This document shows, piece by piece, positions 9,649 to 22,125 of a stretch of 64,000 bases of DNA (position 1 is the first letter of the stretch; each line of letters opens with the position of its first letter). The stretch spans positions 36,781,345 through 36,845,344 of the forward strand of contig CM055068.1 of the NCBI GenBank assembly GCA_029204045.2, read 5' to 3'. The translations under genes were made by a program, and so were the position numbers. The notes beneath the pieces were generated by a model, which ran no database searches, was not told the origin of the DNA, and saw only the letters and a list, made by a program, of their open reading frames with translations. Origin of the DNA: Tillandsia leiboldiana. Lineage: Eukaryota > Streptophyta > Magnoliopsida > Poales > Bromeliaceae.

Positions 9649-12600
9649 AACGCCCCGGGTGTAAAACCAGAACCCGGGCCCGTCCACAGATCCGCCGTGC
9701 ACACGGAATTTTCCGTGTACACGAAGCGCTGATAACCTGCTCAGATATAAAACAAGTAGAAAGGAGCATAAAACAGAGCTAAACTAAAACTAATACAACT
9801 CAGACAAATGCTGGAAATGAAAGTACAGTAAGCTCTCAAAAATATACAAGTGTCTCCTCCCAGCTCACGAAATATATACAACCAGCTGGCCGCAGCCAGA
9901 CCCAAAATAAAAGGAAAATACAACCGTCTGAGTGTACTGGGGATACATCAAAACTACAAAACTCCAACTCGGGGGCAGCAGCTATCTAATCAGCGATCCT
10001 CTTACCTCGATCCAGGGAAGAGGGTCCCGCGACTCCGCGCAGAAGACTCTACAAAACAAAGGGAAAAGAAAAGAGAAAACAGTGGGGGTGAGAACTACTA
10101 TAAAAACAGTAGCCTCCCCTAGTGGGTAGACCTCAAACTCAGAAATACCCACTAGGACTACTAGAGGCGAAAATGAATAAAGGTAGTATGCTAAAGGTAA
10201 GTCTACTGATGATAAAGCTACCCCTAGTATGCCTCTAAAATGCCTAGCTGTCAAAATCGCTAGAAGTATGCATCAGTATGTCAAAACCTGGCCAACCAAA
10301 CCCAATCAATACACCAGTCAACACTGGTACTGCCTGCTGTACTGTCAACTCGAGAACCCAGTATCTGATCGGCACACGGCACGATCCTCAAAGTACCCAA
10401 TCGACCGGCACACGGCTCGGCCCTAAGCCTACTCCGGAGTGGCACTCGAGGGGAGCGACCCACACGAGTAAAAAATATGTAACCATAAGTATCTGATGTA
10501 GCAGGACTGGATCAAGACTCTAAACGAGTGGGTAAGACCATCCACTAAAGAAGCCCGATCCCTCACCTCCAATCTGATGCAATAATAATAATAGTAAGCC
10601 GGTCAACCGCCCACAGTCCGCGGTTGCCGCAACACCCAACCATCCATCCCCGACTGTCCCAACTCTGAACATCTGAACTACACAATCCTCTACAACTAGA
10701 CTACAGGAGAATGAATAGAAAGCATGGTTTCTCCTAAGTCAATTCCAGCATGTATGTGTAGCAGAAAAAGGGTGGCCTAGCTAGATGACCATTGAAGCAT
10801 GCAAAGTCCTTTACTTGATAAACCCCTTTCAATTATTCTAACATATGCAACATTAAATGTTTGGACCCTCCGATGTACACGTGGCATGATATACGATACA
10901 TGATACAATTTAGATGCACAATTAACTAGCAAGTACCCCTTTTACAACATGCATTCAACCACATGCCCAAACCTTTCCTTAACACACAATATGATATGGC
11001 TATAGCATTCTTTCAACTAATTAAATTGCATATCCAAACATGGAAACACCACTTACTAACTTGTAGCCTGCTAACAATGCAAGTATTAGCAAGGGACCTT
11101 AATCTCATGCAAGCATGCTAGATACATTCATATTTAATAACACATAATCGTGGCATTCTAATAGGCCTAGTGACATTCACAAGTAGGAGGTTCACAACAT
11201 CACCCACCTCGAGCGCTATTCCAAATTCCCAAGGCGAGGTTCCAAGATCAGTCCAACAACACCACCAATCTGTACAAAATACCCAAAGGAAAAATACATA
11301 AGCTAAACATCCACACTTTCCAGAATCTGTCCCCCAAATCAGCAGTCCACAATTCACTAATTTTTACCTGCGAATAACGCCCAGAAAAATCACAAAAAAA
11401 TACTATCGCGATCCTTGCGACGAGCCCGTCGAAACGAGTACCTGCACGCCCAATTTGGAGTTTCCTACGCTGAGATAAAAATCCGACAAGGGGTACACCC
11501 CAAATCCAAACTGCACTAAATTCCTGTAACAAGGAACCACAGAGAAAGGAGATTCTCACCCTCGAGTAAAATCAGAAAATTCTGAGAAAAATCCAGGAGA
11601 CTCCTTGCGAAGCGTAGATGAAAATTGCCTTTTGAATCGCCTCGTTCCGACGCCTGAGCGAAAAGATATGGCAAGAACACTGCGGTGCTGTCCCAAAAGT
11701 CCGCGAAGAAAAAGGGTCAAATGGGTGCTAAGAAAACTCCAAGATCAGCACGGAAATCGAGGAACCATAAAACACAGGAGTTGAAGCCCTACCTGTCGTG
11801 AGTCCAACGGCGCAAGAATCGGCGAATTCCGAGGTCGGGGTGGGTCGGAGGAGTCCAAACACTGAGAAGGGGCGAAGAGGATCGCCGGAGAACAAGCGTC
11901 GCGCCGCGCCGTAAAATGGTGAACCTCGGGATGCGTGCCTCCAAAAATCTTCAAACTTCTCCAAAGGGTAGAGCACTGAGAGAGGAGGAATCTCTGTGAA
12001 GGAAGCCCAGCGAAAAGAAGTCCAAAAAGCTAAGGGGCGAATGGGGGGAGCTATTTAAAGGCCCAGCCCAAATGCTTAAGGGCGGTTTTCGGGCGCAGTT
12101 TCGGGCGCACTGCGCCCGGAAACCGGTTGTATGACCCCGTCCGACGCGCCCGAAAGTTCCTGGGACGCCACGTCGCCCCGAACAGGGGACAGCGGATCCC
12201 CGCGGCCCGCAACACGCCACGTGGCCCCCCGAGCAGCGGGGGTAGGTACGGCCGCCCAATCCCGAGGCGACGCGTGTCGCACTCGAGTGCGGCCGACCGC
12301 CCCGCCTGGCGCCACTGTGCGCGCACGTGCGCGCACAGTACCGAGGCGCCCTCCCCGCGCACCGTGGACCGCGCCCACGTGGGCCGACGAATCCGAAGCC
12401 GCCACGTGTCATGCGCCCGGTCCACCGCAATCCCGCAATTCCGTGAGCCGTGCCGCGTGCGCCGCCTACCAGGGCACGCCACGCGTCCACCCGCCACGGT
12501 CCATGCACCGCCGCGCCAACTGGCGTGGACCCAGCTCTGCGGTGAGCCGGCCAATAAAAGGCCGCCACGTGGCTCGGGCCGGTCCACGTGTCACCCCCGT

Positions 12601-12900
12601 GCACCGAAAATCCCCCAAATCTTCCGGAAGCCCGCATTTGGTCATCCGGACTCCAAATTCAACAAGCAAATAGCCGTTTTCAAGCGTTTTTCCGCGCTGA
12701 ATCCAAATCCAACCTCAGATTGGCCCAAAACCTTTTTCTAAAATTCGGCAACTACAGCCGAAGGCCAATTCCGCTATCAAAGTCTCACGAGGTCCATCTG
12801 TGGCACCCCTTCGATGCACCATGGGCCAGACACACCAAACACTAGGTGTTCTACACAGTGGATTCATCGGAAAGTCGCAAGGGAAACCCAGTACACTACA
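9649..12900 (-). repeat. Element C 3' LTR
   Basis: Matches 18070-21343 over its whole length and ends CAGTACACTACA at 12900, directly before the polypurine tract. It has a U5 hairpin near 9688-9722, a TATA-like CTTTAAATAG on the minus strand at 12051-12060 and CACGTG cores at 12218, 12324, 12376, 12403, 12566 and 12585. Several one-base differences from the 5' LTR are in homopolymer runs, for example around 11225-11300 and 12086-12140. Confidence 0.92.
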
Positions 12901-12935
12901 TCCTCCCCTACAAGAAAAAGTTTCGTCCTCGAAAC
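12901..12935 (-). promoter_or_regulatory. Polypurine tract and adjoining inverted repeat of element C
   Basis: Minus-strand purine run next to the 3' LTR (plus TCCTCCCCTA from 12901), which primes plus-strand synthesis. Just inside it, plus GTTTCGTCCTCGAAAC at 12920-12935 is an inverted repeat with arms GTTTCG and CGAAAC, also found in B, G, H and F. Confidence 0.75.
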
Positions 12936-12954
12936 AAAAGTCATACCTCAGACA

Positions 12955-14777
12955 GGAGCCTCAAAACAAGTGGGGGTGAGCATCCATCATCGCTGACTCC
13001 AACTCCCAGGTAGCCTCGCGCTCGTCATGACTGCTCCAGAGGATCTTCACATAAGGGATGGCTCGACTGCGCAACTCCCTAACCTCGCGGTCCAAGATCC
13101 TCAACGGCCGCTCAACATAGCTCAGGTCCTCAGCAACCTCCAATGGGGTGAAATCGATGACATGGGACGGGTCATGAACATACCTCCTCAGCGTCGATAC
13201 ATGAAACACATTGTGAACACCTGAAAGCCTGGGAGGAAGCGCAAGCCTGTAGGCAACTGGCCCTAAGCGCCCCAACACCTCAAAAGGTCCAATATAACGA
13301 GGGCTCAGTTTCCCACGAATACCAAATCTCCGAATCCCCTTCGAAGGCGAGACTTTCAGAAAAACATGGTCACCCACCTGAAACTCTAAGTCTCGCCGTC
13401 GAGTATCAGCATGACTCCTCTGTCGACTCTGGGCGGTCTCTAGGTGTCGTCGTATCAATCTGACCTTTTCCTCTGCCTCTAACAGTAGATCAGGACCCAA
13501 AGTCTTCTTCTCACCCACGTCACTCCAATAAAGGGGTGACCGACACTTGCGTCCATACAACGCTTCAAACGGAGCCATCTGAATGCTCGCTTGATAGCTG
13601 TTGTTGTACGCAAACTCAACTAATCCCAAGTGTCGGTACCATCCTCCTCCAAAGTCCAGAATGCATGCTCTCAACATATCCTCGAGGGTCTGAATTAGTG
13701 CGCTCTGACTGCCCATCGGTCTGTGGGTGGAATGCTGTACTAAATCGGAGCTGCGTCCCCAAGGCTGTCTGTAAACTCCTCCAGAAATGCGAGACAAACC
13801 TCGGGTCTCTATCTGATACGATGGAAAAGGGTACCCCGTGCAATCTAACCACCTCAGCCAAGTACACCTGCGCCAGTCGCTCATCGGCCAAGTCATCTGA
13901 ACCGGTAAAAAGTGAGCGGATTTGGTAAGCCTGTCCACGACTACCCAGATAGCATCCGCTCCCGTCTGTGCTCTCGGCAACCCCAGTGACAAAATCCATC
14001 GTAACATGTTCCCATTTCCATTCAGGGATTGGGAGACTCTGCAACTTGCCAGCAGGTACACGATGCTCAGCCTTTACTTGCTGACAAGTTAAACAGTGCG
14101 CTACAAATCTCCCAATGTCTCTTTTCAATCCCATTCCACCAAAACTGTGCCTTCAGATCCCTATACATCTTAGTCCCACCAGGGTGGATGGTATAAGGTG
14201 TATAGTGGGCCTCCCTCAAGATCTGCTCTCGAATCTCTGCATCCATAGGCACGCAAGCTCGGTCCCTGTACCGGAGTACTCCCGCAGCATCAACTGAAAA
14301 GTCCCCTATCAAACCAGTCTGCATCTGCTCTCGAATCCTCACCAGGTGGGGGTCCTCACTCTGTCTCTCCGAATCCTGTCCAACAGAGTGGACTGCACGA
14401 CTAGAGACATAAGTCTAGCAGAGACCCCAGGGGACACAACCTCGAGCTCTAACCGCCTCATCTGCTCAAGTAATGGCGCCTGATCGGTGATCCTCAAAGA
14501 TAGACTCTGTACTGCTCTCCTGCTCAGGGCATCAGCAACCACGTTGGCCTTGCCAGGGTGGTATAAAATGTCTACATCATAATCTTTCAACAATTCCAAC
14601 CATCTACGCTGCCTCAAGTTGAGCTCCTTCTGTGTGAACAGGTATTTCAAGCTCTTGTGGTCGGTGTAAATCTCGCAGTGTTCCCCATACAGGTAGTGGC
14701 GCCACAACTTTAGTGCAAAAATCACTGCAGCTAGCTCCAAATCATGGGTAGGGTAATTCTTTTCATAATCCTTCAGT
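12955..14777 (-). pseudogene. Element C RNase H C-terminus, integrase and chromodomain-like tail, frameshifted
   Basis: RNase H continues at 14740-14339 (CEIYTDHKSLKYLFTQ and the HPGKANVVADALSRR end). The integrase HHCC region is at 14342-14067, then CQQVKAEHRVPAGKLQ near 14070. The catalytic core (WKWEHVTMDFVTG, AYQIRSLF, SIVSDRDPRF, HPQTDGQSER) is at about 14100-13700. YNNSYQASIQMAPFEAL is near 13590-13620 and FLKVSPSKGIRRFGIRGKL near 13320-13370. The last frame, 14061-12961, ends in IPYVKILWSSHDEREATWE and a few more residues, a short chromodomain-like tail that in chromoviruses guides insertion to heterochromatin. Breaks near 14340, 14130 and 13700 switch frames. All catalytic Asp/Asp/Glu blocks are present. 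Confidence 0.8.
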
Positions 14778-16385
14778 TACCGAGAGGCGTAAGCGATTAC
14801 CCTACCATCCTGCATCAGCACGCAACCAAGTCCACTGTGCGATGCATCACTATAAATCACGTATCCTTTCCCCATAACAGGGAGGGAAAGGATAGGAGCC
14901 GACATCAACCTGATCTTTAATTCCTCAAAGCTCCTCTGGCAGTCCTCACTCCAAATAAACTTAATCCCTTTTCGCGTCAAACGAGTGAGGGGTGTGGAAA
15001 GTTTCGCAAAACCTTCCACAAACCGACGGTAATATCCCGCTAAGCCCATAAAACTGCGGACTTCGGATACCGTCGTCGGTCGGGGCCAATCCGGACTGCC
15101 TCGATCTTTGCCGGGTCTACTGCCACTCCAGCGGCTGAAATCACGTGGCCCAAAAAGACAACCTCCCGAAGCCAGAAATCACACTTAGATAACTTGGCAT
15201 ACAACTTTCTCTCTCTCAGAAGTTGTAGCACAATCCTCAGATGCTCCTCGTGCTCCACATCGCTTCGGGAATAAACTAGGATGTCATCAATAAAGACAAC
15301 TACGAACCGATCCAGATATGGTCGAAAAAATCCGGTTCATTAAATCCATAAAAGCAGCAGGGGCATTTGTCAATCCAAAAGGCATGACGGTGAACTCATA
15401 ATGCCCGTACCGCGTTCTGAATGCCGTCTTCGGGATGTCCTCGGCCTTCACCTTCAATTGGTGGTAACCAGACTGTAAATCAATCTTGGAGAAGACACAA
15501 GACCCTTGCAGCTGGTCGAATAAGTCATCAATGCGCGGCAAAGGGTACTTGTTCTTGATGGTCACTTTATTCAGCTCCCGGTAATCCACACACAGTCGAA
15601 GTGAACCATCCTTCTTCTTCACAAATAGCACCGGCGCTCCCCAAGGTGATACACTCGGCCTCACAAAACCCCTTGTCCATTAAATCCTGGAGTTGCGCCT
15701 TTAACTCCCGCAGCTCGGCCGGTGCCATTCGGTAAGGAGCCTTAGAGATTGGCGCAGTTCCTGGAACTACGTCAATCAAAAACTCAACCTCCCTATCCGG
15801 CGGCATATGAACTAGCTCCAGAGGAAAAACATCCGGGTACTCATGGACAATAGGGATATCCGTGAGTCCCGGTGCCGCCGTAGGCTCCTTAACCACCGAT
15901 GCCAAAAAGGCCACGCATCCACTGCGCATCATCTGCCTCGCACGAGAGGTCGAAACCACAGAGGCAAAGAAAGCACTCTGGCACCCCCTGTAAACGAACA
16001 CCTCCTGGCCTGGCTCGCTAAAGGTAACAGTCCTCGCGGCGCAATCAATCATCGCGAAATAGCGAGCCAGCCAATCCATCCCCAGTACAATGTCGTAATC
16101 TTGCAGCTCACTAAGGACCATAAGGTCCGCTGGCAAGATCCAGGACTCAATCTGAACAGGGCAAGACCAACAACACTCCTCTACATGCAATGTATGATCA
16201 GGAATCTGTACCACTACTGCATGTGGCAACCGACCTAACACTAGTCCATGAGATGATGCAAATACTCTACTGATAAAAGAATGTGATGCACCGGTATCAA
16301 ATAAAGTGCGAGCTCTAGTACCAAGAAGTAAAGTGATACCTGCCACCACGTGGTCGGCTGCCGTGGAGTCCCCTACCTGGGCGGC
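14777..16385 (-). pseudogene. Element C protease and reverse transcriptase, frameshifted
   Basis: The open frame 16349-15567 holds protease (TLFDTGASHSFISR near 16270-16300, then VLGMDWLARYFAMIDC near 16050-16090) and the RT entry (APYRMAPAELRELKAQ). A one-base change near 15665 moves the frame: 15664-15287 carries SVSPWGAPVLFVKKKDGSL, DLQSGYHQLKV and VMPFGLTNAPAAFM. A second break near 15330 precedes the catalytic Asp-Asp region (15258-15040), and another near 15045 precedes the RNase H start (YVIYSDASHSGLGCVLMQ, 15049-14777). A stop near 14780 (plus TTACCGAG) separates the halves. The length and motif order are normal. Confidence 0.8.
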
Positions 16386-17777
16386 GTAGACTCACCCGCT
16401 CTGAGCTGGTGGTCGGTAATCTGCAGGGTGGGAGGAAGGAGCCCTGCTCGCTGGAGCATAAGGCCGCTGCTGGGGCACTGAAGGGGCTGATGCCGAGGAA
16501 GGAGCTGTCGACGCTGCAAAAGGGCAAGTGGCTCGCATGTGACCAGACTGTCCACAGATATAACATCGTCCCCACCGCTGATCACAAGTGCTAGGAAAGT
16601 GCGGCCCACCACAGAAGACACATCTCTCAGACGACTGGGACTGTCGGGACTGCTGCTGTGGTCTCCGAGACTGCTGCTGCTGCTGCCGCTATGGCTGTCG
16701 CTGTGACCCCTGCTGTCGCGACTGCGACCTCTGCTGCTGCGAATGCTGCTGCTGTCGCTGGGGCTGCTGCTGTGGGGGTCTCTAGGATCCACCAGACCCT
16801 CGCCGCTCCGAACGCCCACGGCCCGTAAACTGCGGCGGTGGTGGTCGGGGCGGCCTCCATGAACTGGCCTGTCCCCCCTCGTCTGGCATTGGCCGCTTCC
16901 TCTCAGAACTCTGAGCGGCCAAGCCCCCACGTCTAGCGACGACGTGATCTCCCCTCTCGACCCACTGTGCATGATCCACTGCCTCTGATAAAGTCTGAAG
17001 CCTCTGGGCGTGTACCAAGGTATAGATCTCGGGGCGCAAACCTGTCTCAAACAGCTCTACCTGGTGCAGCCCATCCCTGGCAACATAGGGTACGCAGTTG
17101 AGCAACTGCGTAAACTCCTGATAATAATCCCATACCGTCCTGTCCCCCTGCTGGAGATTCTTCAAATCATCCTCAAGCTTTTTCTTCACGCTCGTGGAGA
17201 AATAAGTGTCAAGGATCAACCGTCTAAACTCCGACCAGGGTAGCTGTCGGGTGATCTGAAACTCTAAGGGCTCGACCCGACGCCACCAAGCATCTGCATC
17301 CCCCTCTAGGCAATGTACAGCCATATGCACTCTGAACCTGTGGTCAATGAAGAAGTCTCTGAACAACTTCTCCATTGCTGCCAGCCATGATCCTATCTCC
17401 GATGGGTGAGTGCTCCTCCCAGAGAACCTAGGTGGTCCTCGCTTACAGAACTTGGCGAGTTTGTCAGCAAACTCCTCCTCCTCCGCCGGGGTCAACGGCC
17501 TGAACACTCCCTGAGCCCCACTGCTCGACGACGGTGCCGTAGGGACTAATGGAATAGCCGGCGGTACAACTGGTGGTACAGGGGCCTCTACAGTAGTAGG
17601 GGGAGGGGCCCCAACCTGCGTAAGCAACTGCTCGAACCTCTGCTCCTGTCGGCGGTGGCTCTCCGCCAACTGGGCCACCATGGCCCTCAGCTCACTCAAC
17701 TCAGAAGGCCCAGACTGCTCCGGCTCCTCCGGGGGCGTAAGAGTACCCCGAGTAGGAATCTGCCGCCTAGGAGGCAT
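16385..17777 (-). pseudogene. Element C gag with nonsense codons
   Basis: Starts at ATG 17777 (MPPRRQIPTRGTLTPPEEPE); an upstream Met at 17831 would lie close to the primer-binding site and is less likely. Capsid signatures are RFSGRSTHPSEIGSWLAAME, FRVHMAVHCLEGDADAWWRR and TQLLNCVPYVARDG. The Gln-rich linker (16640-16790) is followed by CVFCGGPHFPSTC and CYICGQSGHMRATC (16533-16625). A TAG at 16782-16784, another TAG in the Gln run near 16690 and a TGA at 16392-16394 interrupt the frame. All three look like C-to-T changes of CAG or CGA codons. Confidence 0.8.
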
Positions 17778-18050
17778 CCTGTCACACAAAATCCACGGGT
17801 CAGTAAACCAAACCACTCTCGACCCAATCAAGCGAAAGTCATGGACATTCCCCTATTTCTGTAACCTTATGTTGTCTGCAGCCAACATAATAGTCCCCCC
17901 AGAAATAGGCTATGCCAATCCCTCTCCACTCACAGGAAGAGTTAACAACCAATTACCGACTTTCGCACAATATCACGTCACTCGCGCTCAGCCTTCCTAG
18001 GGTCTGCCAAAAGCCTAGGGTTTCCTAAGTCCCGTCTGACCTATCCCTAA

Positions 18051-18062
18051 GCTCTGATACCA
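18051..18062 (-). promoter_or_regulatory. Primer-binding site of element C
   Basis: TGGTATCAGAGC on the minus strand, complementary to initiator Met-tRNA, eight bases from the LTR end at 18070. Confidence 0.9.
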
Positions 18063-18069
18063 ACTAATC

Positions 18070-21000
18070 TGTCACGCCCCGGGTGTAAACCAGAACCCGG
18101 GCCCGTCCACAGATCCGCCGTGCACACGGAATTTTCCGTGTACACGAAGCGCTGATAACCTGCTCAGATATAAAACAAGTAATAAAGGAGCATAAAACAG
18201 AGCTAAACTAAAACTAATACAACTCAGACAAATGCTGGAAATGAAAGTACAGTAAGCTCTCAAAAATATACAAGTGTCTCTCCCGGCTCACAAAATATAT
18301 ACAACCAGCTGGCCGCAGCCAGACCCAAAATAAAAGGAAAATACAACCGTCTGAGTGTACTGGGGGTACATCAAAACTACAAAACTCCAACTCGGGGCAG
18401 CAGCTATCTAATCAGCGATCCTCTTACCTCGATCCAGGGAAGAGGGTCCCGCGACTCCCGCAGAAGACTCTACAAAACAAAGGGGAAAAGAAAAGAGAAA
18501 ACAGTGGGGGGTGAGAACTACTATAAAAACAGTAGCCTCCCCTAGTGGGTAGACCTCAAACTCAGAAATACCCACTAGGACTACTAGAGGCGAAAATGAA
18601 ATAAAGGTAGTATGCTAAAGGTAAGTCTACTGATGATAAAGCTACCCCTAGTATGCCTCTAAAATGCCTAGCTGTCAAAATCGCTAGAAGTATGCATCAG
18701 TATGTCAAAACCTGTCCAACCAAACCCAATCAATACACCAGTCAACACTGGTACTGCCTGCTGTACTGTCAACTCAAGAACCCAGTATCTGATCGGCACA
18801 CGGCACGATCCTCAAAGTACCCAATCGACCGGCACACGGCTCGGCCCTAAGCCTACTCCGGAGTGGCACTCGAGGGGAGCGACCCACACGAGTAAAAATA
18901 TGTAACCATAAGTATCTGATGTAGCAGGACTGGATCAAGACTCTAAACGAGTGGGTAAGACCATCCACTAAAGAAGCCCGATCCCTCACCTCCAATCTGA
19001 TGCAATAATAATAATACTAGTAAGCCGGTCAACCGCCCACAGTCCGCGGTTGCCGCAACACTCAACCATCCATCCCCGACTGTCCCAACTCTGAACATCT
19101 GAACTACACAATCCTCTACAACTAGACTACAGGAGAATGAATAGAAAGCATGGTTTCTCCTAAGTCAATTCCAGCATGTATGTGTAGCAGAAAAAGGTGG
19201 CCTAGCTAGATGACCATTGAAGCATGCAAAGTCCTTTACTTGATAAACCCCTTTCAATTATTCTAACATATGCAACATTAAATGTTTGGATCCTCCGATG
19301 TACACGTGGCATGATATACGATACATGATACAATTTAGATGCACAATTAACTAGCAAGTACCCCTTTTACAACATGCATTCTAACCACATGCCCAAACCT
19401 TTCCTTAACACACAATATGATATGGCTATAGCATTCTTTCCAACTAATTAAATTGCATATCCAAACATGGAAACACCACTTACTAACTTGTAGCCTGCTA
19501 ACAATGCAAGTATTAGCAAAGGGACCTTAATCTCATGCAAGCATGCTAGATACATTCATATTTAATAACACATAATCGTGGCATTCTAATAGGCCTAGTG
19601 ACATTCACAAGTAGGAGGTTCACAACATCACCCACCTCGAGCGCTATTCCAAAATTCCCAAAGGCGAGGTCCAAGATCAGTCCAACACACCACCAATCTG
19701 TACAAAATACCCCAAAGGAAAAAAAATGCATAAGCTAAACATCCACACTTTCCAGAATCTGTCCCCCAAATCAGCAGTCCACAATTCACTAATTTTTACC
19801 TGCGAATAACACCCAGAAAAATCCAAGAAAAATACTATCGCGATCCTTGCGACGAGTCCGTCGAAACGAGTACCTGCACGCCCAATTTGGAGTTTCCTAC
19901 GCTGAGATAAAAATCCGACAAGGGGTACACCCCAAATCCAAACTGCACTAAATTCCTGTAACAAGGAACCACAGAGAAAGGAGATTCTCACCCTCGAGTA
20001 AAATTCAGAAAATTCTGAGGAAAATCCAGGAGACTCCTTGCGAAGCGTAGGATGAAAATTGCCTTTTGAATCGCCTCGTTCCGACGCCTGAGCGAAAAGA
20101 TATGGCAAGAACACTGCGGTGCTGTCCCAAAAGTCCGCGAAGAAAAAGGGTCAAATGGGTGCTAAGAAAACTCCAAGATCAGCACGGAAATCGAGGAACC
20201 ATAAAACACAGGAGTTGAAGCCCTACCTGTCGTGAGTCCAACGGCGCAAGAATCGGCGAATTCCGATGTCGGGGTGGGCCGGAGGAGTCCAAACACTGAG
20301 AAGGGGCGAAGAGGATCGCCGGAGAACAAGCGTCGCGCCGCGCCGTAAAATGGTGAACCTCGGGATGCGTGCCTCCAAAAATCTTCAAACTTCTCCAAAG
20401 GGTAGAGCACTGAGAGAGGAGGAATCTCTGTGAAGGAAGCCCAGCGAAAAGAAGTCCAAAAAAGCTAAAGGGGCGAATGGGGGGAGCTATTTAAAGGCCC
20501 AGCCCAAATAGCTTAAGGGCCGGTTTTCGGGCGCAGTTTCCGGGCGCACTGCGCCCGGAAACCGGGTTGTACAGAACCCGTCCGACGCGCCCGAAAGTTC
20601 CTGGGACGGCCACGTCGCCCCGAACAGGGGACAGCGGATCCCCGCGGCCCGCAACACGCCACGTGGCCCCCCGCAGTCAGCGGGGGTAGGTACGGCCGCC
20701 CAATCCCGAGGCGACGCGTGTCGCACTCGAGTGCGGCCGACCGCCCCGCCTGGCGCCACTGTGCGCGCACGTGCGCGCACAGTACCGAGGCGCCCTCCCC
20801 CGCGCACCCGTGGACCGCGCCCACGTGGGCCGACGAATCCGAAGCCGCCACGTGTCATGCGCCCGGTCCACCGCAATCCCGCAATTCCAGTGAGCCGTGC
20901 CGCGTGCGCCCGCCTACCAGGGCACGCCACGCGTCCACCCGCCGCGGTCCATGCACCGCCGCGCCACTGCGTGGACCCAGCTGCGTGAGCCGGCCAATAA

Positions 21001-21343
21001 AAGGCCGCCACGTGGCTCGGGCCGGTCCACGTGTCACCCCCGTGCACCGAAAATCCCCCAAATCTTCCGGAAGCCCGCATTTGGTCATCCGGACTCCAAA
21101 TTCAACAAGCAAATAGCCGTTTTCAAGCGTTTTTCCGCGCTGAATCCAAATCCAACCTCAGATTGGCCCAAAACCTTTTTCTAAAATTCGGCAACTACAG
21201 CCGAAGGCCAATTCCGCTATCAAAGTCTCACGAGGTCCATCTGTGGCACCCCTTCGATGCACCATGGGCCAGACACACCAACACTAGGTGTTCTACACAG
21301 TGGATTCATCGGAAAGTCGCAAGGGAAAACCCAGTACACTACA
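18070..21343 (-). repeat. Element C 5' LTR
   Basis: 3,274 bp, plus-strand ends TGTCACGCCCC and CAGTACACTACA. On its own strand U3 (21343 to about 20490) is GC rich, R and U5 follow, and U5 ends with a strong hairpin (18119-18146) and the motif CGGCGGATCTG (18110-18120). An inverted repeat with 12-bp arms (GTTTCCGGGCGC, 3-base loop) lies at 20536-20562, just upstream of the TATA-like box. Confidence 0.92.
20487..21033 (-). promoter_or_regulatory. LTR C U3 promoter: TATA-like box plus six G-boxes
   Basis: Minus CTTTAAATAG at 20487-20496 is the TATA-like element. CACGTG cores lie upstream at 20660, 20768, 20822, 20849, 21009 and 21028, mostly as GCCACGTGG or CCACGTGT. The array matches that in the 3' LTR at 12218-12590 and resembles the one in LTR A. 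Factor binding is inferred. Confidence 0.6.
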
Positions 21344-21591
21344 TCCTTAGTTGCCTTTTCTTTTGATTTAACAGACGCCTTTCTCCTTGAATCATCAGAC
21401 GGTTCTTTTTCATATATTGAGTCATCATCATCCGTCAATGCCGCCCAGTCAATCTCATGACAATCTACCTCTGTGTCACTGACCTCGACAAATTCACCTT
21501 TTTGTTGGAGGTTCTTGGCTCTCTTCAGTTTATTTGTTGGGCGAGTGTGTACCATTGAGACCAGGAGAAGGATTAACCAAGAGAGTGCCAT
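21344..21591 (-). pseudogene. E1 env-like ORF, N-terminal fragment
   Basis: Starts at ATG 21591. The N-terminus (MALSWLILLLVSMVH) is hydrophobic and could be a signal or membrane anchor. It is followed by a basic patch, TNKLKRAKN, and an acidic stretch. The same three blocks in the same order start the complete env-like ORF of E2 (MVFEWILVFIAALVG, TNKLKRAKK, then Asp/Glu). After about 83 codons the frame is cut by insertion of the element C LTR at 21343. The remaining codons would lie left of C, outside the readable sequence. Function is unknown; it is called env-like only by position and by its N-terminal hydrophobic segment. Confidence 0.75.
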
Positions 21592-21715
21592 TGATTCTAG
21601 TGCTTTAAGTTTAGAGAAATTGTCCTGTGAAAAACCAACTCAAGAACACATGAAAAATCGTCAATTTGAAAGATTTGAAACATTGTACCTAGACAATCAT
21701 AATCATGTAGAGAAG

Positions 21716-22008
21716 CTAAGAATCAAATTAGTTTTGCAAAAGGACTTTTAAAAATAGATCAATTGCATGATTTTCGAAAATCCTCATTATATGCCCTAAA
21801 ACCGAAATTTTAGAAATCGAAGCCTAAAAATCCGTTAATCAGGAGAATACCTAGCATATAATCAAAACTAATCTACCCAGAGTTCTTATTTCAAAAGAAA
21901 TTTGATCAAAAACCATCCACAAACAAAGTTGATCCAAGAAATTCATCACGTTTGAGGAGAAAAAGAGAAAAACGGTGAAAAACCGAGATTTTGATCAATA
22001 AAACTTAC
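21716..22008 (-). other. Candidate 5'UTR intron of the E1 env-like transcript
   Basis: On the minus strand a donor CAA/GTAAGT begins at 22008. An acceptor TTGATTCTTAG, preceded by the branch-like CTAAT, ends at 21716. The interval is 293 bp and AT rich. In E2 the same sites (CAA/GTAAGT at 45706, TTGATTCCTAG at 45414) enclose exactly 293 bp. The donor is about 120 bp downstream of a TATA-like box, and the env-like ATG is 125 bp beyond the acceptor. Splicing is inferred from sites and conservation only. Confidence 0.45.
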
Positions 22009-22125
22009 TTGGATTTGAAGAACTTGAGTTTGAAAGCTTCCAGGAAGGATGAAATCTAGAGAGAGAGACTCTGGAAACTTTGGAACAAAAGATTGGAGTA
22101 AAGAAATCAAAAACCCCTTTCGTTC

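Larger units (their letters stand above)
9649..21343 (-). mobile_element. Ty3/gypsy LTR retrotransposon C, nearly complete
   Basis: Minus-strand element with 5' LTR 18070-21343, internal region 12901-18069 and 3' LTR 9649-12900. The first few bases of the 3' LTR are lost in the gap. Order gag, PR, RT, RNase H, integrase, chromodomain-like tail. The two LTRs are the same sequence apart from scattered substitutions and one-base indels, so this is a young insertion. Its right end at 21343 falls inside the env-like ORF of Sirevirus E1. The target duplication cannot be checked because the left end is in the gap. Confidence 0.92.

Noticed and set aside
11951..12741. Open frames of up to 228 codons in the element C LTRs
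   Set aside because: Not conserved in frame between the two LTR copies because of one-base indels; no recognisable domain.
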